A DNA stretch of 64,000 nucleotides from Candidatus Gastranaerophilales bacterium (GTDB lineage Bacteria > Cyanobacteriota > Vampirovibrionia > Gastranaerophilales > Gastranaerophilaceae): positions 1 to 64,000 of the forward strand of contig CALVBT010000009.1 of the NCBI GenBank assembly GCA_944325885.1, read 5' to 3'. The position numbers and the translations under genes were made by a program. The notes below the pieces were generated by a model, which saw only the letters and a program-made list of their open reading frames with translations, ran no database searches and had not been told where the DNA came from. This document shows, piece by piece, positions 35,343 through 44,969 of the stretch; the first letter of the stretch is position 1, and every line of letters starts with the position of its first letter.

Positions 35343-37847
35343 ATGAAAGTATTAAACACCGAAACACTCGAAAACCTGCTATACAGTGTAAACAAACCAT
35401 ATCAATACGCAGGTCATGAATTTTACTCGTATAATAAAGATTTTGAAAAAGCGTCAGTTCGTTTTGCAATTGCATTTCCTGATAAATACGAAGTAGGCGC
35501 AAGCAATCTCGGACACAGAATAATTTATGAGAAACTTAACTCAATAGACGGCTGTATGTGCGATAGAGCCTATGCTCCTGATACTGACTGTAAATCTGAG
35601 ATAGAAAAAAAGAACCTTTTCTTATATGGAGTTGAGTCTAAAATTTGCTTAAAAGAGTTTGATTTACTGGGCTTTTCTCTGCAATACGAGCTTGCTTATC
35701 CGACGGTTCTGTCAATGTTGAATTTATCTGGCATTGCAGTAAGAAACTCCGACAGACAAGATAATGACCCGATTATATTGGCAGGCGGGCCGTGTGTGTT
35801 TAATCCTGAGCCTATAAAAGAATTTATTGACGGATTTTTAATAGGCGATGGAGAGGATATTCTCGAAGAAGTTGTAGAAACATTCAAGAAGGCAAAATCT
35901 GAAGGCAAAAAAAGAAATGAAATTATAGAAGCACTTTCTCACATTGAAGGGTTGTATGTGCCTGATTTGCATAAAAATAAACAAATCAATAAGCGCATTT
36001 ATGATTTTTCAGTTGATACAGTGCCGACAAAGCCGCCTGTGCCTTTTTCAACCTCTATACACGACAGAGCTGTTATGGAAATAAGACGCGGCTGCGGCCG
36101 TATGTGCAGATTCTGCCAGCCCGGGCATGTTAACCTGCCGATAAGAGAAAGAAAAGCTCAAGACATTATAAATCTGACAAAAGAGCTTGTAAAAAATACC
36201 GGATATGACGAATTTTCAATGCTTTCTCTGTCTTCCAACGACTATACAAATATAGAGCCTGTTCTGGAAGAGCTAACCTGCTATTTTAGCGAAAAAAAGG
36301 TATCAGCATCCCTTCCCAGCCAGAGAATAGACCGCTTTAATATAAGACTTTCAAATCTTGTTAAAGATGTGCGAAAAACTACCATAACACTTGCCCCTGA
36401 AGCAGGGTCTCAAAGGCTCAGAGATGTCATTAACAAAAATATTTCAAGGGAACAGATTGTTAACACTACTCTTGATTGTTACAAAAACGGTTATGACAGC
36501 ATAAAATATTATTTTATTCTTGGCTTGCCGACAGAAACATTCGAGGATATTGACGAAATGCTCGAACTGCTCGCAGGTATCCGTTACAGAGCAAAACAAA
36601 TCAAAAACGAACTTGGGCTAAAGCATGATTTAAAACTAAACTGCACACTTTCTATATTTGTGCCAAAGCCGTTTACACCTTTTCAGTGGGCAGGACAGGA
36701 TTCTCTGGAAAAAATTACGGAAAAAATTGCATACATAAGAGAAAAATCCAGAAGCCTTAAAGGTATCAGGCTAAAAATCCATGAAAAATACATCTCAGAA
36801 ATCGAAGCTGTTTTAACAAGAGGCGACAGCAGCCTGTGTAAATATATTGAAAAGCTTTATGAAAACGGTTGTTACCTCGATACCTGGGATGAAAACTTTG
36901 ATAAAGACAAGTGGGATAACATTGCCAAAGAATGCGGGCTGAATCTTGGCAAACTTTCTCAAAGGCAGTACGATTTGAGTGAAAAACTGCCATGGGATTT
37001 TATAAATGTCGGTATTAAAAAAGAATGGTTTGTTTCCGAATATAAAAAAGCTATGAACAGCGAGGCCTGTGTTCCTTGTGAAACAAAATGCTCTAACTGC
37101 GGTATATGTCAGGAATTCAAGGTAGCAAAGCATCTGGATAAGCCGTATACTCCTGTATTAGACAACACTAAGAATAATGAACAAAAAGAAGTACATAAAT
37201 ACAGGGCCAAAGTTACAAAAAAAGGTTATTTAAAATACCTGTCGCATCTGGACTGGCAAAACACACTGGTAAAAGCGTTATTCCGCTCTCAGCTGCCTGT
37301 TGTGTTTACGGAAGGGTTTAACCCCATACCCAAAATATCGCTAGGTGCAGCTTTGCCGATATTTATTGAAAGCGAAACTGAATTTATCGATTTTGAGCTT
37401 TACGGAGAGCATTCTTTGCAGGAGATTTCCGACACGCTTAACAATTCTCTTGACCCGATGGCTCGAATTATTAATATATATGAAATCGATAAAACAGCAA
37501 AATCACTGGATATTACAACACAATGGGCAAGGTATGAGATAGAGCCTTTAGAAAAAATTCTTTCAAAATTTCAAATTTTAGAGTATATTAAAGATAAGCT
37601 TACTTCAGAAGATGAAATATTCTTAAAGAAGAAGACAAAAAAAGGTATAGACAAATTAGTAAACATTAAACATTCAGTAAAAGATGTTGAATTCAATGGT
37701 AATAAGCTTTATGTAACTTTAAAAACAGGACAGAATCAAGAAATTCCGTCTGTGCGTGCTGATGATTTAATGAAAATTTTCTATCCGGATGAAAAGTTTA
37801 ATATTACAAGACTTACACTCTTTGACGAAAATATGCAAATTTTGTAA
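35343..37847 (+). CDS. radical SAM protein fused to DUF2344 (TIGR03960-TIGR03936 type)
   Basis: 834 aa. N-terminal ~200 residues resemble a degenerate B12-binding fold (AIAFPDKYEVGASNLGH, LILAGGPCVFNPEP-like). The radical SAM core has the cluster motif RRGCGRMCRFCQPG (CxxxCxxC) near residue 245, with ITLAPEAGSQRLRDVINK following. A Cys-rich stretch CVPCETKCSNCGICQEF near 580 precedes a C-terminal DUF2344 domain (YLKYLSHLDWQNTLVKALFRSQLP, EGFNPIPKISLGAALP). In Firmicutes such proteins sit next to rng, as here. The target is unknown. GTG 35334 is an alternative start; TGGA 6 bases before ATG 35343 favours the latter. Confidence 0.9.
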   Translation: MKVLNTETLENLLYSVNKPYQYAGHEFYSYNKDFEKASVRFAIAFPDKYEVGASNLGHRIIYEKLNSIDGCMCDRAYAPDTDCKSEIEKKNLFLYGVESKICLKEFDLLGFSLQYELAYPTVLSMLNLSGIAVRNSDRQDNDPIILAGGPCVFNPEPIKEFIDGFLIGDGEDILEEVVETFKKAKSEGKKRNEIIEALSHIEGLYVPDLHKNKQINKRIYDFSVDTVPTKPPVPFSTSIHDRAVMEIRRGCGRMCRFCQPGHVNLPIRERKAQDIINLTKELVKNTGYDEFSMLSLSSNDYTNIEPVLEELTCYFSEKKVSASLPSQRIDRFNIRLSNLVKDVRKTTITLAPEAGSQRLRDVINKNISREQIVNTTLDCYKNGYDSIKYYFILGLPTETFEDIDEMLELLAGIRYRAKQIKNELGLKHDLKLNCTLSIFVPKPFTPFQWAGQDSLEKITEKIAYIREKSRSLKGIRLKIHEKYISEIEAVLTRGDSSLCKYIEKLYENGCYLDTWDENFDKDKWDNIAKECGLNLGKLSQRQYDLSEKLPWDFINVGIKKEWFVSEYKKAMNSEACVPCETKCSNCGICQEFKVAKHLDKPYTPVLDNTKNNEQKEVHKYRAKVTKKGYLKYLSHLDWQNTLVKALFRSQLPVVFTEGFNPIPKISLGAALPIFIESETEFIDFELYGEHSLQEISDTLNNSLDPMARIINIYEIDKTAKSLDITTQWARYEIEPLEKILSKFQILEYIKDKLTSEDEIFLKKKTKKGIDKLVNIKHSVKDVEFNGNKLYVTLKTGQNQEIPSVRADDLMKIFYPDEKFNITRLTLFDENMQIL

Positions 37848-37893
37848 GCATTGTAGATTATAAGGGTTTATACAAGTTTAAAAGGAAATTAAT

Positions 37894-39783
37894 ATGTCAA
37901 AATCAATTGTTATAGCAGAACGTGATAATATTGCGGCTGTATTTGAGGACAATAGGGTTACAGAATTTTTTATTCACAGAGGTGATATTCTTCTCGGAGA
38001 TGTATACCTGAGTAAGGTAGAAAACATTCTCCCGAGTATCGAGGCTGCTTTTGTCAATGTAGGTTCAGATAAAATGGGCTTTTTACACGCTGCTGACGTA
38101 ATAGGCAAAGGCGGTTTGCAAGACAAACTGTCACCGAAACAAAAATTGATGGTGCAGGTAGTAAAAGAGCCAACAGGACACAAAGGCCCGAGAGTAACTA
38201 CATCTATCAGTTTACCCGGCAGATTCTGCGTGTTGATGCCTCAAGAAAGCGGTATCAGTGTCAGCAAAAAGATTATGTCATCAAAAGAAAGAGCAAGACT
38301 AAAATCTATTGTAAGCCTTTTAAAACCCGTAGGTCTCGGTGTTATTATCCGTACTGAAGCTGAAGGCCAGTCAGAAGCCGAAATTCAAGAGGATTTAGAA
38401 ATACTTCTTGAAAAATGGAACACAATTGTTACTCAGGCTGAACTTGTCGAAGCTCCAAACCTTCTTTACAGAGATCAAGACTTGCTTTATAGAGTAATCA
38501 GAGAAGCTTGCACAGAAGATGTTAAAGAAATTGTTGTGGATACTCCTTTTGCAATGCACAGAACGCAGCAGTTGATTCAAAACTGGAATTTGCATAAAGA
38601 TATAGATATTTCTGTTTACAAAGGAAGTGAACCTCTTCTTGTTGCATCAGGCGTCAAAAAAGAGATTGAGCAGGCACTGCAAATCAAGGTAAACCTTCCG
38701 TCAGGCGGTTATCTGTTTATTCAAACAACAGAAGCATTGACCGTCATAGACGTTAACAGCGGCAAATTTATAAGCTCTGCAACTCAGGATGAAACTATAT
38801 TAAAAACTAACAAAGAGGCTGTTAAAGAGATTGCCAGACAGCTTAAATTGAGAAATATAGGCGGTATGATTATTATCGACTTTATTGATATGCTCAGCCG
38901 CGCTGACAAAATTGCTATCCTTGAAGAACTTGAGCTTGCTGTAGAGTCTGACAAAGCAAAACCACAGGTCGGTCAATTGTCTGACCTTGGTCTTGTTGAA
39001 ATGACCAGACACAGACAGGGACAGAGCCTTGCTGAAATATTCACAAAGAAATGCCCTCACTGCAACGGTACCGGCCATATTCTAGAGGATTTCAGCTTTG
39101 CTTCAGCTGTTTCTGAAGGAGAAATGCGATCTAAAGCAGCAAAACTCAAACTTCCTATGAACGGTAAAAACAAACATAATAATGATAAAAACAAGGTGTT
39201 CAATCATCAGCATAACCAACAGCAAAAAAATGATTATGACAGAAGAAACCATAATCAACAAAAAAATGAAGATGTAGAAACAGCTGCAATTTCAGAAAAC
39301 TCTGAAAATATGCAGCAAGAACAACCGCAAAAGCGTGATAACAGAAACAGACGTTTTAATAAAAACAGAAAAAATAATCAGTCAAAAAGACAGGAATTGC
39401 AGGAACAAACTGTTGATACGGAGCTAAACAATGCTCCAATTGTTCCTCCTGAGCAACCTGCAGCAGAAATTACCGTAGCAGAAACTGTTGTGGAAAACAC
39501 TGCTTCTGAACAGGTTCAAGAAGAAAAACCGGCTAAAAAGTCACGCAAAACAACAAGAAAGTCTTCTAAAAAGATAGAACCTGCAAATGAAACACCTGAA
39601 GAATTAAAAGAAACTGCAAATAACGTACAAACAGAAGCAGAAACTCAGCCGGCTGCGCCTGCAACTGCAGAAGAAAAGCCCGTTAAGAAAACCAAAACAA
39701 GAAAGGCTTCAAGAACACGTAAAAAGACTGCAGAAAAAGCGGAACAGCAGCAGAATACACCTGCAGAAACTACAGTAGTTTAG
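37894..39783 (+). CDS. rng: ribonuclease E/G
   Basis: 629 aa. Catalytic half (1-405): S1 RNA-binding domain (GDILLGDVYLSKVENILPSIEAAFVNVG, KMGFLHAADV), DNase I-like metal site with VIDVNSGKF and IIIDFIDM, and the zinc link CPHCNGTGHI near residue 390 that joins dimers. Degrades and processes mRNA and rRNA. Residues 410-629 are a basic, Asn/Gln/Lys/Arg-rich disordered tail, like the RNA/partner-binding tails of RNase E but without recognisable degradosome motifs. AAGGAA precedes the ATG. Downstream rplU/rpmA, common in other phyla, are absent. Confidence 0.95.
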   Translation: MSKSIVIAERDNIAAVFEDNRVTEFFIHRGDILLGDVYLSKVENILPSIEAAFVNVGSDKMGFLHAADVIGKGGLQDKLSPKQKLMVQVVKEPTGHKGPRVTTSISLPGRFCVLMPQESGISVSKKIMSSKERARLKSIVSLLKPVGLGVIIRTEAEGQSEAEIQEDLEILLEKWNTIVTQAELVEAPNLLYRDQDLLYRVIREACTEDVKEIVVDTPFAMHRTQQLIQNWNLHKDIDISVYKGSEPLLVASGVKKEIEQALQIKVNLPSGGYLFIQTTEALTVIDVNSGKFISSATQDETILKTNKEAVKEIARQLKLRNIGGMIIIDFIDMLSRADKIAILEELELAVESDKAKPQVGQLSDLGLVEMTRHRQGQSLAEIFTKKCPHCNGTGHILEDFSFASAVSEGEMRSKAAKLKLPMNGKNKHNNDKNKVFNHQHNQQQKNDYDRRNHNQQKNEDVETAAISENSENMQQEQPQKRDNRNRRFNKNRKNNQSKRQELQEQTVDTELNNAPIVPPEQPAAEITVAETVVENTASEQVQEEKPAKKSRKTTRKSSKKIEPANETPEELKETANNVQTEAETQPAAPATAEEKPVKKTKTRKASRTRKKTAEKAEQQQNTPAETTVV

Positions 39784-39795
39784 CAGGAGCAGCGT

Positions 39796-40167
39796 ATGAA
39801 GTTAAAGAATAAAGTTATTTCACTTGTTTTATCTTCTGTTATATGCTTAACAGGTGTAATGTCAGCTTATGCTGAAGCACCTGTATCATCAACTGACGGA
39901 GTAACTGCAGACAAACAGACAAAACCTGCTATAACTAAAAAATCTGAAGAAAAACAAAAGAGCGAAGCAAGCCACGTATTATCTAAATTTCTTGTTTCAA
40001 TGTTGTGGGTTGCTGGCTCGTGTGTAGCTATATTTTTGCTTTTGCTTGCTTACAAAAGATTTAAGACAGGTGCAGTAAAAAAGATTGTGGCTGTAGATAT
40101 TTCAAAAAACTTAAACTCACCAGATACAGTCGAAGAGGCAACAAAGCTGTTTATTGAAAAATTCTAA
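39796..40167 (+). CDS. small exported or membrane-anchored hypothetical protein
   Basis: 123 aa. Signal peptide MKLKNKVISLVLSSVICLTGVMSAYAEA, a hydrophilic Lys/Ser-rich spacer, one membrane helix (about 58-80, FLVSMLWVAGSCVAIFLLLLAY) and a short basic-to-acidic cytoplasmic tail. Function unknown. GGAG lies before the ATG, 12 bases after the RNase E/G stop, so co-transcription is likely. The 3' end overlaps the convergent gene by 4 bases. Confidence 0.75.
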   Translation: MKLKNKVISLVLSSVICLTGVMSAYAEAPVSSTDGVTADKQTKPAITKKSEEKQKSEASHVLSKFLVSMLWVAGSCVAIFLLLLAYKRFKTGAVKKIVAVDISKNLNSPDTVEEATKLFIEKF

Positions 40168-40403
40168 AAATTTGCTATTTTTTTTGCTGCTTCTTCAGGC
40201 GTACCATAGGTTTTTAAGAGTGCTTTCACAATCTTTGGCATCTGGCAGACAAAAGAATAGTGTCCTCTTGATAATGAGCATTTTTTGCAATCAGAATTAA
40301 TCTCATAGCATTCAATAGCCTGCAAAGTCCAATTCTGCATAATTGACGGAGAAATTTCTCCATTAGTTTGCGGTACATATACATCTTTTAAAGAAACAAT
40401 CAT
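40164..40403 (-). CDS. small cysteine-containing hypothetical protein
   Basis: 79 aa. The core has four cysteines in CYEINSDCKKCSLSRGHYSFVC, a possible metal or cluster site, followed by a helical C-terminus (VKALLKTYGTPEEAAKKIAN). Family not identified. An in-frame GTG at 40412 exists, but AAGGGTG sits 6 bases before ATG 40403, which is the better start. Located upstream of nothing on its strand; the next minus-strand gene is coaX, upstream. Confidence 0.65.
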   Translation of the reverse strand: MIVSLKDVYVPQTNGEISPSIMQNWTLQAIECYEINSDCKKCSLSRGHYSFVCQMPKIVKALLKTYGTPEEAAKKIANF

Positions 40404-40484
40404 AAAACACACCCTTACACCCTAGCCTTATTATCAATATAACGCATTTTGTTATATAATTACTCGGCTTAATGAAGGATATTA

Positions 40485-41258
40485 CTACACCGGTAGAACA
40501 TGGGCATCGTAAACTATTTTCAAGCCCTCGAGTGTAATATTAGGATTTATATAATCAAACTTTCTTTCCATATACTCTGCAACAATGTCAGAGTATCCGC
40601 CTGTAGCTATAATGACTGCTCTTTCTCCGAGTTCCTGCTCACATTCTTTTATAAGACCGTCTATCATGCAGGCATGGCCTCTTACAATACCGGACAGCAT
40701 TGCATCAATAGTGTTTCTGCCTATTGCATTGTTCGGTGCTTCTATTTTAATCAAAGGCAGCTTGGATGTGAATTTTTTTAAGCTTTCAGCCTGTATTTTC
40801 ATACCGGCACAAATAATACCGCCTATAAATTCCCCGTTGGATTTTACAATATCAAATGATGTTGCTGTCCCCATATCAACAACTATACAGGTTTTGTTAT
40901 ACAATTTGTATGCTGCAAAAGCATTTACAATCCTGTCTGCGCCCACTTCTTCCGGATAATCGACGGAATATTTTAACAGATTTGTTGTCTTGTTGGACAC
41001 AACAAAAGGTTCAATATTGAGGTATCTTTTCAAAGCATTTTTGTATCTTTCCGTAAGACATACCACAACGCTGCATAAGCAGGCAGAATCAACCTTTGTG
41101 TCATAATTGTGTATACGAAGCAAATTTATAAGCAAAATGCCTATCTCGTCTTCTGAACGGTGTTTTTCTGACGCAATAGACCAAGTTTCGACAAGATTGC
41201 TGCCGTCAAAAAGCCCTATTGTTGTAGATGTGTTTCCTATATCCAGTGTTAATAACAT
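40485..41258 (-). CDS. coaX: type III pantothenate kinase
   Basis: 257 aa. First step of CoA synthesis, phosphorylating pantothenate. ASKHA-fold motifs: LLTLDIGNTSTTIGLFDG (phosphate 1), EEVGADRIVNAFAAY, VVDMGTATSFDIVKSNGEFIGGIICAGM and IIATGGYS. Type III enzymes are not feedback-inhibited by CoA (family knowledge). Pantothenate itself is made by panB and panC, 12 kb away. The gene is divergent from the secreted-protein gene at 41336. Confidence 0.97.
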   Translation of the reverse strand: MLLTLDIGNTSTTIGLFDGSNLVETWSIASEKHRSEDEIGILLINLLRIHNYDTKVDSACLCSVVVCLTERYKNALKRYLNIEPFVVSNKTTNLLKYSVDYPEEVGADRIVNAFAAYKLYNKTCIVVDMGTATSFDIVKSNGEFIGGIICAGMKIQAESLKKFTSKLPLIKIEAPNNAIGRNTIDAMLSGIVRGHACMIDGLIKECEQELGERAVIIATGGYSDIVAEYMERKFDYINPNITLEGLKIVYDAHVLPV

Positions 41259-41335
41259 ATTTACCTCGCATAATATTCTATCAAAAAAAGAAATTTTTGC
41301 TATAATATAACTACAGAAGTATAAAGAGAGATAGA

Positions 41336-42268
41336 ATGAAAAGAATATTATTTATTACGGCACTTGCACTGGCTTTATTTTTCCAGGTACCTGCTTTTGC
41401 AGAAGACAATACCGAATTTTTGAATATAGGCTTCCACAAACTTACTGACGCTGAACCAGAACAGCAAATTAGAAATATATTCCAAAATTATCAAAAATAT
41501 TCAAACAGTAAAAATTTGTCCGGATTTTTAAATCTGCATGACGATTCATATTACAGCTCTGACGGTTACGGCAAAGACAGACTGAAAGAACTTGTACAAG
41601 AATCATGGAAAGATTATCCGGGAGTAAAATACCGTGTAAAAATAATGTCTGTAGATGTTGATGTGGACAATGCTACAGTTATTGCAAAAGAAAGACTATA
41701 CGGAAACACTGATTTTACGGTTGAATATGTCAAAGGATACGGTTTTATTGATTCAGAATCAACAACAATCTATTATCTAAAAAGATTTTCTAACGAGTGG
41801 CGTATAACTTCAGACTTTATCGTAAATGAAAAGAACTCAATCAGATACGGACTCGCAAAATATATCCCTATGCGCCTTGATGCTCCTGCATTGATAGGGC
41901 CGGATGAGGATTACACAGCAATACTTAAATTAAATATTCCAAAATCCTATCTTGCACTCATTTCCATCAACAACGAGCCTATTACATATCCGCTGCAAAA
42001 AAGTACGGAGGTTTTCAGAAGCTTAAAACCAACAGGAATACAGGAGCGCATACTCCACAGCAATGACGGAACAAAAAATGAAAACGCAGTTGCATCAATA
42101 GGTATTGCAAAACCTAACATAAAAGATTCAAATATTAACGTTAACATTGTGGGTATTGCTTTTCTTTCAAGCAGGGTGAACGTGGTCAAACATAAGATTG
42201 AAACTCCGGTACAAAAAACAGAAACAAATACCGAAGCAAAAGCAGATACTGCAGGCGGTAAAAAGTAA
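41336..42268 (+). CDS. secreted protein with NTF2-like domain
   Basis: 310 aa. Signal peptide MKRILFITALALALFFQVPAFAE. Residues 35-165 look like an NTF2/SnoaL-type cone fold (helical EQQIRNIFQNYQKYSNSKNLSGFLNLHD, then strands KIMSVDVDVDNATVIAKERL, STTIYYLKRFSNEWRITSD). Residues 170-295 are strand-rich and unassigned, with a Lys/Thr tail. Probably periplasmic. The stop overlaps the lspA start (TAATG), so the two genes are coupled. Substrate unknown. Confidence 0.8.
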   Translation: MKRILFITALALALFFQVPAFAEDNTEFLNIGFHKLTDAEPEQQIRNIFQNYQKYSNSKNLSGFLNLHDDSYYSSDGYGKDRLKELVQESWKDYPGVKYRVKIMSVDVDVDNATVIAKERLYGNTDFTVEYVKGYGFIDSESTTIYYLKRFSNEWRITSDFIVNEKNSIRYGLAKYIPMRLDAPALIGPDEDYTAILKLNIPKSYLALISINNEPITYPLQKSTEVFRSLKPTGIQERILHSNDGTKNENAVASIGIAKPNIKDSNINVNIVGIAFLSSRVNVVKHKIETPVQKTETNTEAKADTAGGKK

Positions 42269-42756
42269 TGGAAATGCTTAAGGATAAAAAACTCTGGATT
42301 TTTACCTTTAGTACACTGATTTTCTGTGTTATTTCTTTTTTGACCAGATACATTCTGGTAGCACATTTTAATAATTTTAATTTCAAAATTTTTACTATAG
42401 AGTACATAAAGAACTACGGTGCGGCTTTTAGCCTTTTTCACACTCATACGTCAATGCTGATAAATGTTTCTATAATAATTTTGTTTCTGGCATTGTTTTA
42501 TATATACAAAAATATCAGCAAATTCACAAAAACTGATGTATTTTTCTCATCAATGCTGTGTGCGGGTATAATTTGCAACCTTTTGGAAAGACTTATGGAC
42601 GGATATGTTACTGACTATTTCAGGCTCAATTTTGTGATGTTTCCGATATTCAATATGTCTGATGTCTTTATTTGTATTGGTGCTTTCATACTTGTTTGTA
42701 ATATACTTTTTAATGATGACCCAGCAGAAGCAACCGAAAATCAAAATAACGATTGA
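42268..42756 (+). CDS. lspA: lipoprotein signal peptidase
   Basis: 162 aa with four membrane segments. Signal peptidase II cleaves prolipoproteins before the lipidated Cys. Motifs: KNYGAAFSLF (residues 48-57), CNLLERLMDGYVTDYF and FPIFNMSDVFICIG, placing the catalytic aspartates at 116 and 132. More divergent than usual: CNLLERL replaces the common GNLIDRL. Start overlaps the previous stop; ATG 42274 is also possible. Coupled to the pseudouridine synthase gene downstream, an order common in bacteria. Confidence 0.88.
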   Translation: MEMLKDKKLWIFTFSTLIFCVISFLTRYILVAHFNNFNFKIFTIEYIKNYGAAFSLFHTHTSMLINVSIIILFLALFYIYKNISKFTKTDVFFSSMLCAGIICNLLERLMDGYVTDYFRLNFVMFPIFNMSDVFICIGAFILVCNILFNDDPAEATENQNND

Positions 42757-43648
42757 ACAAGAAGATGCAGGACAGCGCATTGACAGTTTTCTGTCCAATA
42801 TATACCCCGATTTGTCACGTTCCTATTTGCAAAAACAGATTAAAAATGCAAACATACTGGTCAACAATAACACGACAAAACCCGCTTATATACTAAAAAA
42901 TGATGACACTGTAGAACTGGAATCAGATACAAAACCCGCACTGGTTATTAAACCTGAAAACATTCCTCTTGATATTAAATATGAAGACGAATCAATGCTC
43001 GTGGTCAACAAGCCGGCCGGCATGCTTACACATCCGACTTCAACAGAAACTACAAATACTCTAGTAAATGCTCTTTTGTACTATACAAACGGACATCTCT
43101 CTGATTGCAACGGTATAAACAGGCCGGGTATTGTCCACAGACTTGACAGAAACACATCCGGACTCTTGATGATAGCAAAAACAAATGCTGCCTATGAAAG
43201 CCTTAAAGCTCAAATGCAGGCAAAAACTGTTGAAAAGAAGTATTATGCAATTGTTTGCGGAAATTTTGAAGCAACAGAAGGAACTATAGATAAAAATATA
43301 GGCAGACATCCCACAAAACCTGAAAAAATGGCTGTAGTTCCTGATGGAAAGCCATCTGTTACGCATTATAAAGTGCTGGAACAGTTTAAGAGGTACACAC
43401 TGCTGGAAATCAATCTTGAAACAGGCAGAACGCATCAGATAAGAGTACACATGTCACACATAGGCCATCCGGTTGCAAATGACACAATGTATGGTGCTAC
43501 AAAGTTTCCTGTTAAAACAAAAGAACAGGTACTGGAAGCTTTTTCTCTAAAATTTGTTTCACCAGCTGACAATGCACAAAAGCACATAGAAATCGGTTTT
43601 GATGATGATATAATTAAGTCATTGAATTATTTAAGGAGCAAAAAATGA
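42713..43648 (+). CDS. RluA-family 23S rRNA pseudouridine synthase (RluD-like)
   Basis: 311 aa. N-terminal S4 RNA-binding domain (AGQRIDSFLSNIYPDLSRSYLQKQIKNANILVN) and the catalytic domain with the active aspartate in GIVHRLDRNTSGLLMIAKT, then KKYYAIVCG and LETGRTHQIRVHMSHIGHPV. Converts uridines in rRNA to pseudouridine. An upstream in-frame ATG (42662) would add a hydrophobic stretch copied from the lspA frame, so ATG 42713 (or 42716) inside lspA is preferred; no strong ribosome site, suggesting coupling. Overlaps the next gene by 4 bases. Confidence 0.92.
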   Translation: MMTQQKQPKIKITIEQEDAGQRIDSFLSNIYPDLSRSYLQKQIKNANILVNNNTTKPAYILKNDDTVELESDTKPALVIKPENIPLDIKYEDESMLVVNKPAGMLTHPTSTETTNTLVNALLYYTNGHLSDCNGINRPGIVHRLDRNTSGLLMIAKTNAAYESLKAQMQAKTVEKKYYAIVCGNFEATEGTIDKNIGRHPTKPEKMAVVPDGKPSVTHYKVLEQFKRYTLLEINLETGRTHQIRVHMSHIGHPVANDTMYGATKFPVKTKEQVLEAFSLKFVSPADNAQKHIEIGFDDDIIKSLNYLRSKK

Positions 43649-44007
43649 ATAAAACAATAGAAAAATATTTGTATATATCAATAGAAATAGTTGTTACACT
43701 TATGTTCTTGGCTTTTGTGTATTTCAATTTTTCAAAAGAAGTACAATATTTTTGCCCGTTAATGCAAAAAACATACACAACAAAGCTTGTTTACTTAGCA
43801 CTGCTTATATTTGCTGCTGCGCAGGCAGGCGGTTTTTGTTTGAGCGCATTTCTTAAAACAAAAGTAGATGCACTGTGTAATGCATATCAAAAAAGACATG
43901 AGAGCATTTCTGTTGAAAAAGACAATGACAAGGCAAAGATTGCTGCATTGGAAGCCAAAATCTCAACTTTAGAAGCAGCATTGGACTCTGCATTGAACAA
44001 TAAATAG
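43645..44007 (+). CDS. small membrane protein with C-terminal coiled coil
   Basis: 120 aa. Two membrane helices (about 8-28 and 46-70) and a heptad-patterned C-terminus (VEKDNDKAKIAALEAKISTLEAAL). Resembles LapA-type or other short two-helix proteins in layout; no confident family. The ATG overlaps the rluD-like stop (ATGA), so it closes the operon, followed by a terminator. Confidence 0.75.
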   Translation: MNKTIEKYLYISIEIVVTLMFLAFVYFNFSKEVQYFCPLMQKTYTTKLVYLALLIFAAAQAGGFCLSAFLKTKVDALCNAYQKRHESISVEKDNDKAKIAALEAKISTLEAALDSALNNK

Positions 44008-44025
44008 ATAAAAAGTATATACTCA

Positions 44026-44082
44026 ATTTTAGCCATAGCTAAAGATAATTTCCCAAAAAGTCTTTAGTTATGGCTATTTTAG
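44026..44082 (+). terminator. terminator of the lspA-rlu operon
   Basis: TAGCCATAGCTAAAGA / TCTTTAGTTATGGCTA stem (one G-U pair) followed by TTTTAG. Confidence 0.85.
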
Positions 44083-44247
44083 TATATTGTAAAGAAATGT
44101 AACACAATATATAATAAATATAGCAATTTTCTATAACAATTTTTGTTTATATATATACAAGAGAGAAAAAAGAAAAACTAGATACCAAATACCATTTATT
44201 AAATTATTTACCCGTACCACTAGACAAAAGTTTTAAGGAGAGCAAAA

Positions 44248-44553
44248 ATGACTATAGGGGCTATCAACACAAGATTATTATCTTTGACATTGTACAAAAG
44301 CAACTTGGAATTCAGCATCACTTCTATAAGCAACCAAAGACAACAGATTGCTTATCAAACAGCTACATTATCAAACGTAGACTGGGAAAATGACCCGAGA
44401 GTAAAACAACTTCAGGCTATGGATTCATACCTTGAGTTGCAGCAAAAGAACCTCGAAACTCAACAGAAAGCTGCTGCTTCTGAATTGGAAAGTATGCAGA
44501 AAATCTTAGATACAAACGTCAAGAAAGACTTTACTTTGAACTTGAACGCATAA
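44248..44553 (+). CDS. short paired-helix family protein (dispersed MGMA-SQ paralogue)
   Basis: 101 aa. Opens MTIGAINTRLLSLTLYKSNLEF and SNQRQQIAYQTATL, aligned with the start of the 17075/18305/15226 proteins (LxLTxxKxNxE, QRxxxA). It then has NDPRVKQLQAMDSYLELQQKNLETQQ, matching DDPMVKKLEAR of the 15226 protein, and ends LDTNVKKDF. Wholly helical, no signal peptide, no central domain. AAGGAGAG precedes the ATG. A run of TATATATATA about 90 bases upstream resembles that before the 63630 gene. Confidence 0.8.
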   Translation: MTIGAINTRLLSLTLYKSNLEFSITSISNQRQQIAYQTATLSNVDWENDPRVKQLQAMDSYLELQQKNLETQQKAAASELESMQKILDTNVKKDFTLNLNA

Positions 44554-44678
44554 TCTTTCTGCAATTACTTAGTGCCATTATTTGCGGCAACAAGTAAATA
44601 CCATCAGTATATTATCATTCCGTTATAAATTTAACATTAAAATTGAAATCGGCAGGCTTATTTGTTAATATAAGCTTA

Positions 44679-44969
44679 ATGAATATCTTTCAAACATTTG
44701 AGCTATTCTTGTCGCAACCGTTGAGTATTATTCGAGATAGAATAATACAAATTTGTCATGTGGAAACAAATGGTGTAGAAGTATCAAACAAAATCCAGTT
44801 TAATCTGTCGAATGAATCGGCTCAAATCAATGTTTACAACAGCCCCAAGGTATATAAACTATTAACAACGGTTTTGTACAAAAAAGATAAATTGAGCGAG
44901 ATAAAAAGAAATGATAATAAAAAAAGCCCAATTCATAACAAGCGCCCAAAAACTCTCACAATGTCCTGA
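44679..44969 (+). CDS. doubtful small ORF overlapping engB start
   Basis: 96 aa from ATG 44679 (an extension to TTG 44643 is open). No family, no ribosome site, and it overlaps engB by 59 bases in another frame. Reported because it is the only candidate in the 357-base space between 44554 and 44910, which otherwise shows nothing recognisable. Confidence 0.22.
   Translation: MNIFQTFELFLSQPLSIIRDRIIQICHVETNGVEVSNKIQFNLSNESAQINVYNSPKVYKLLTTVLYKKDKLSEIKRNDNKKSPIHNKRPKTLTMS

Noticed and set aside
34948-35502. 184-codon minus-strand ORF
   Set aside because: Antisense to the 34984 gene and the radical SAM start; composition Phe/Ile/Tyr-rich, no ribosome site.
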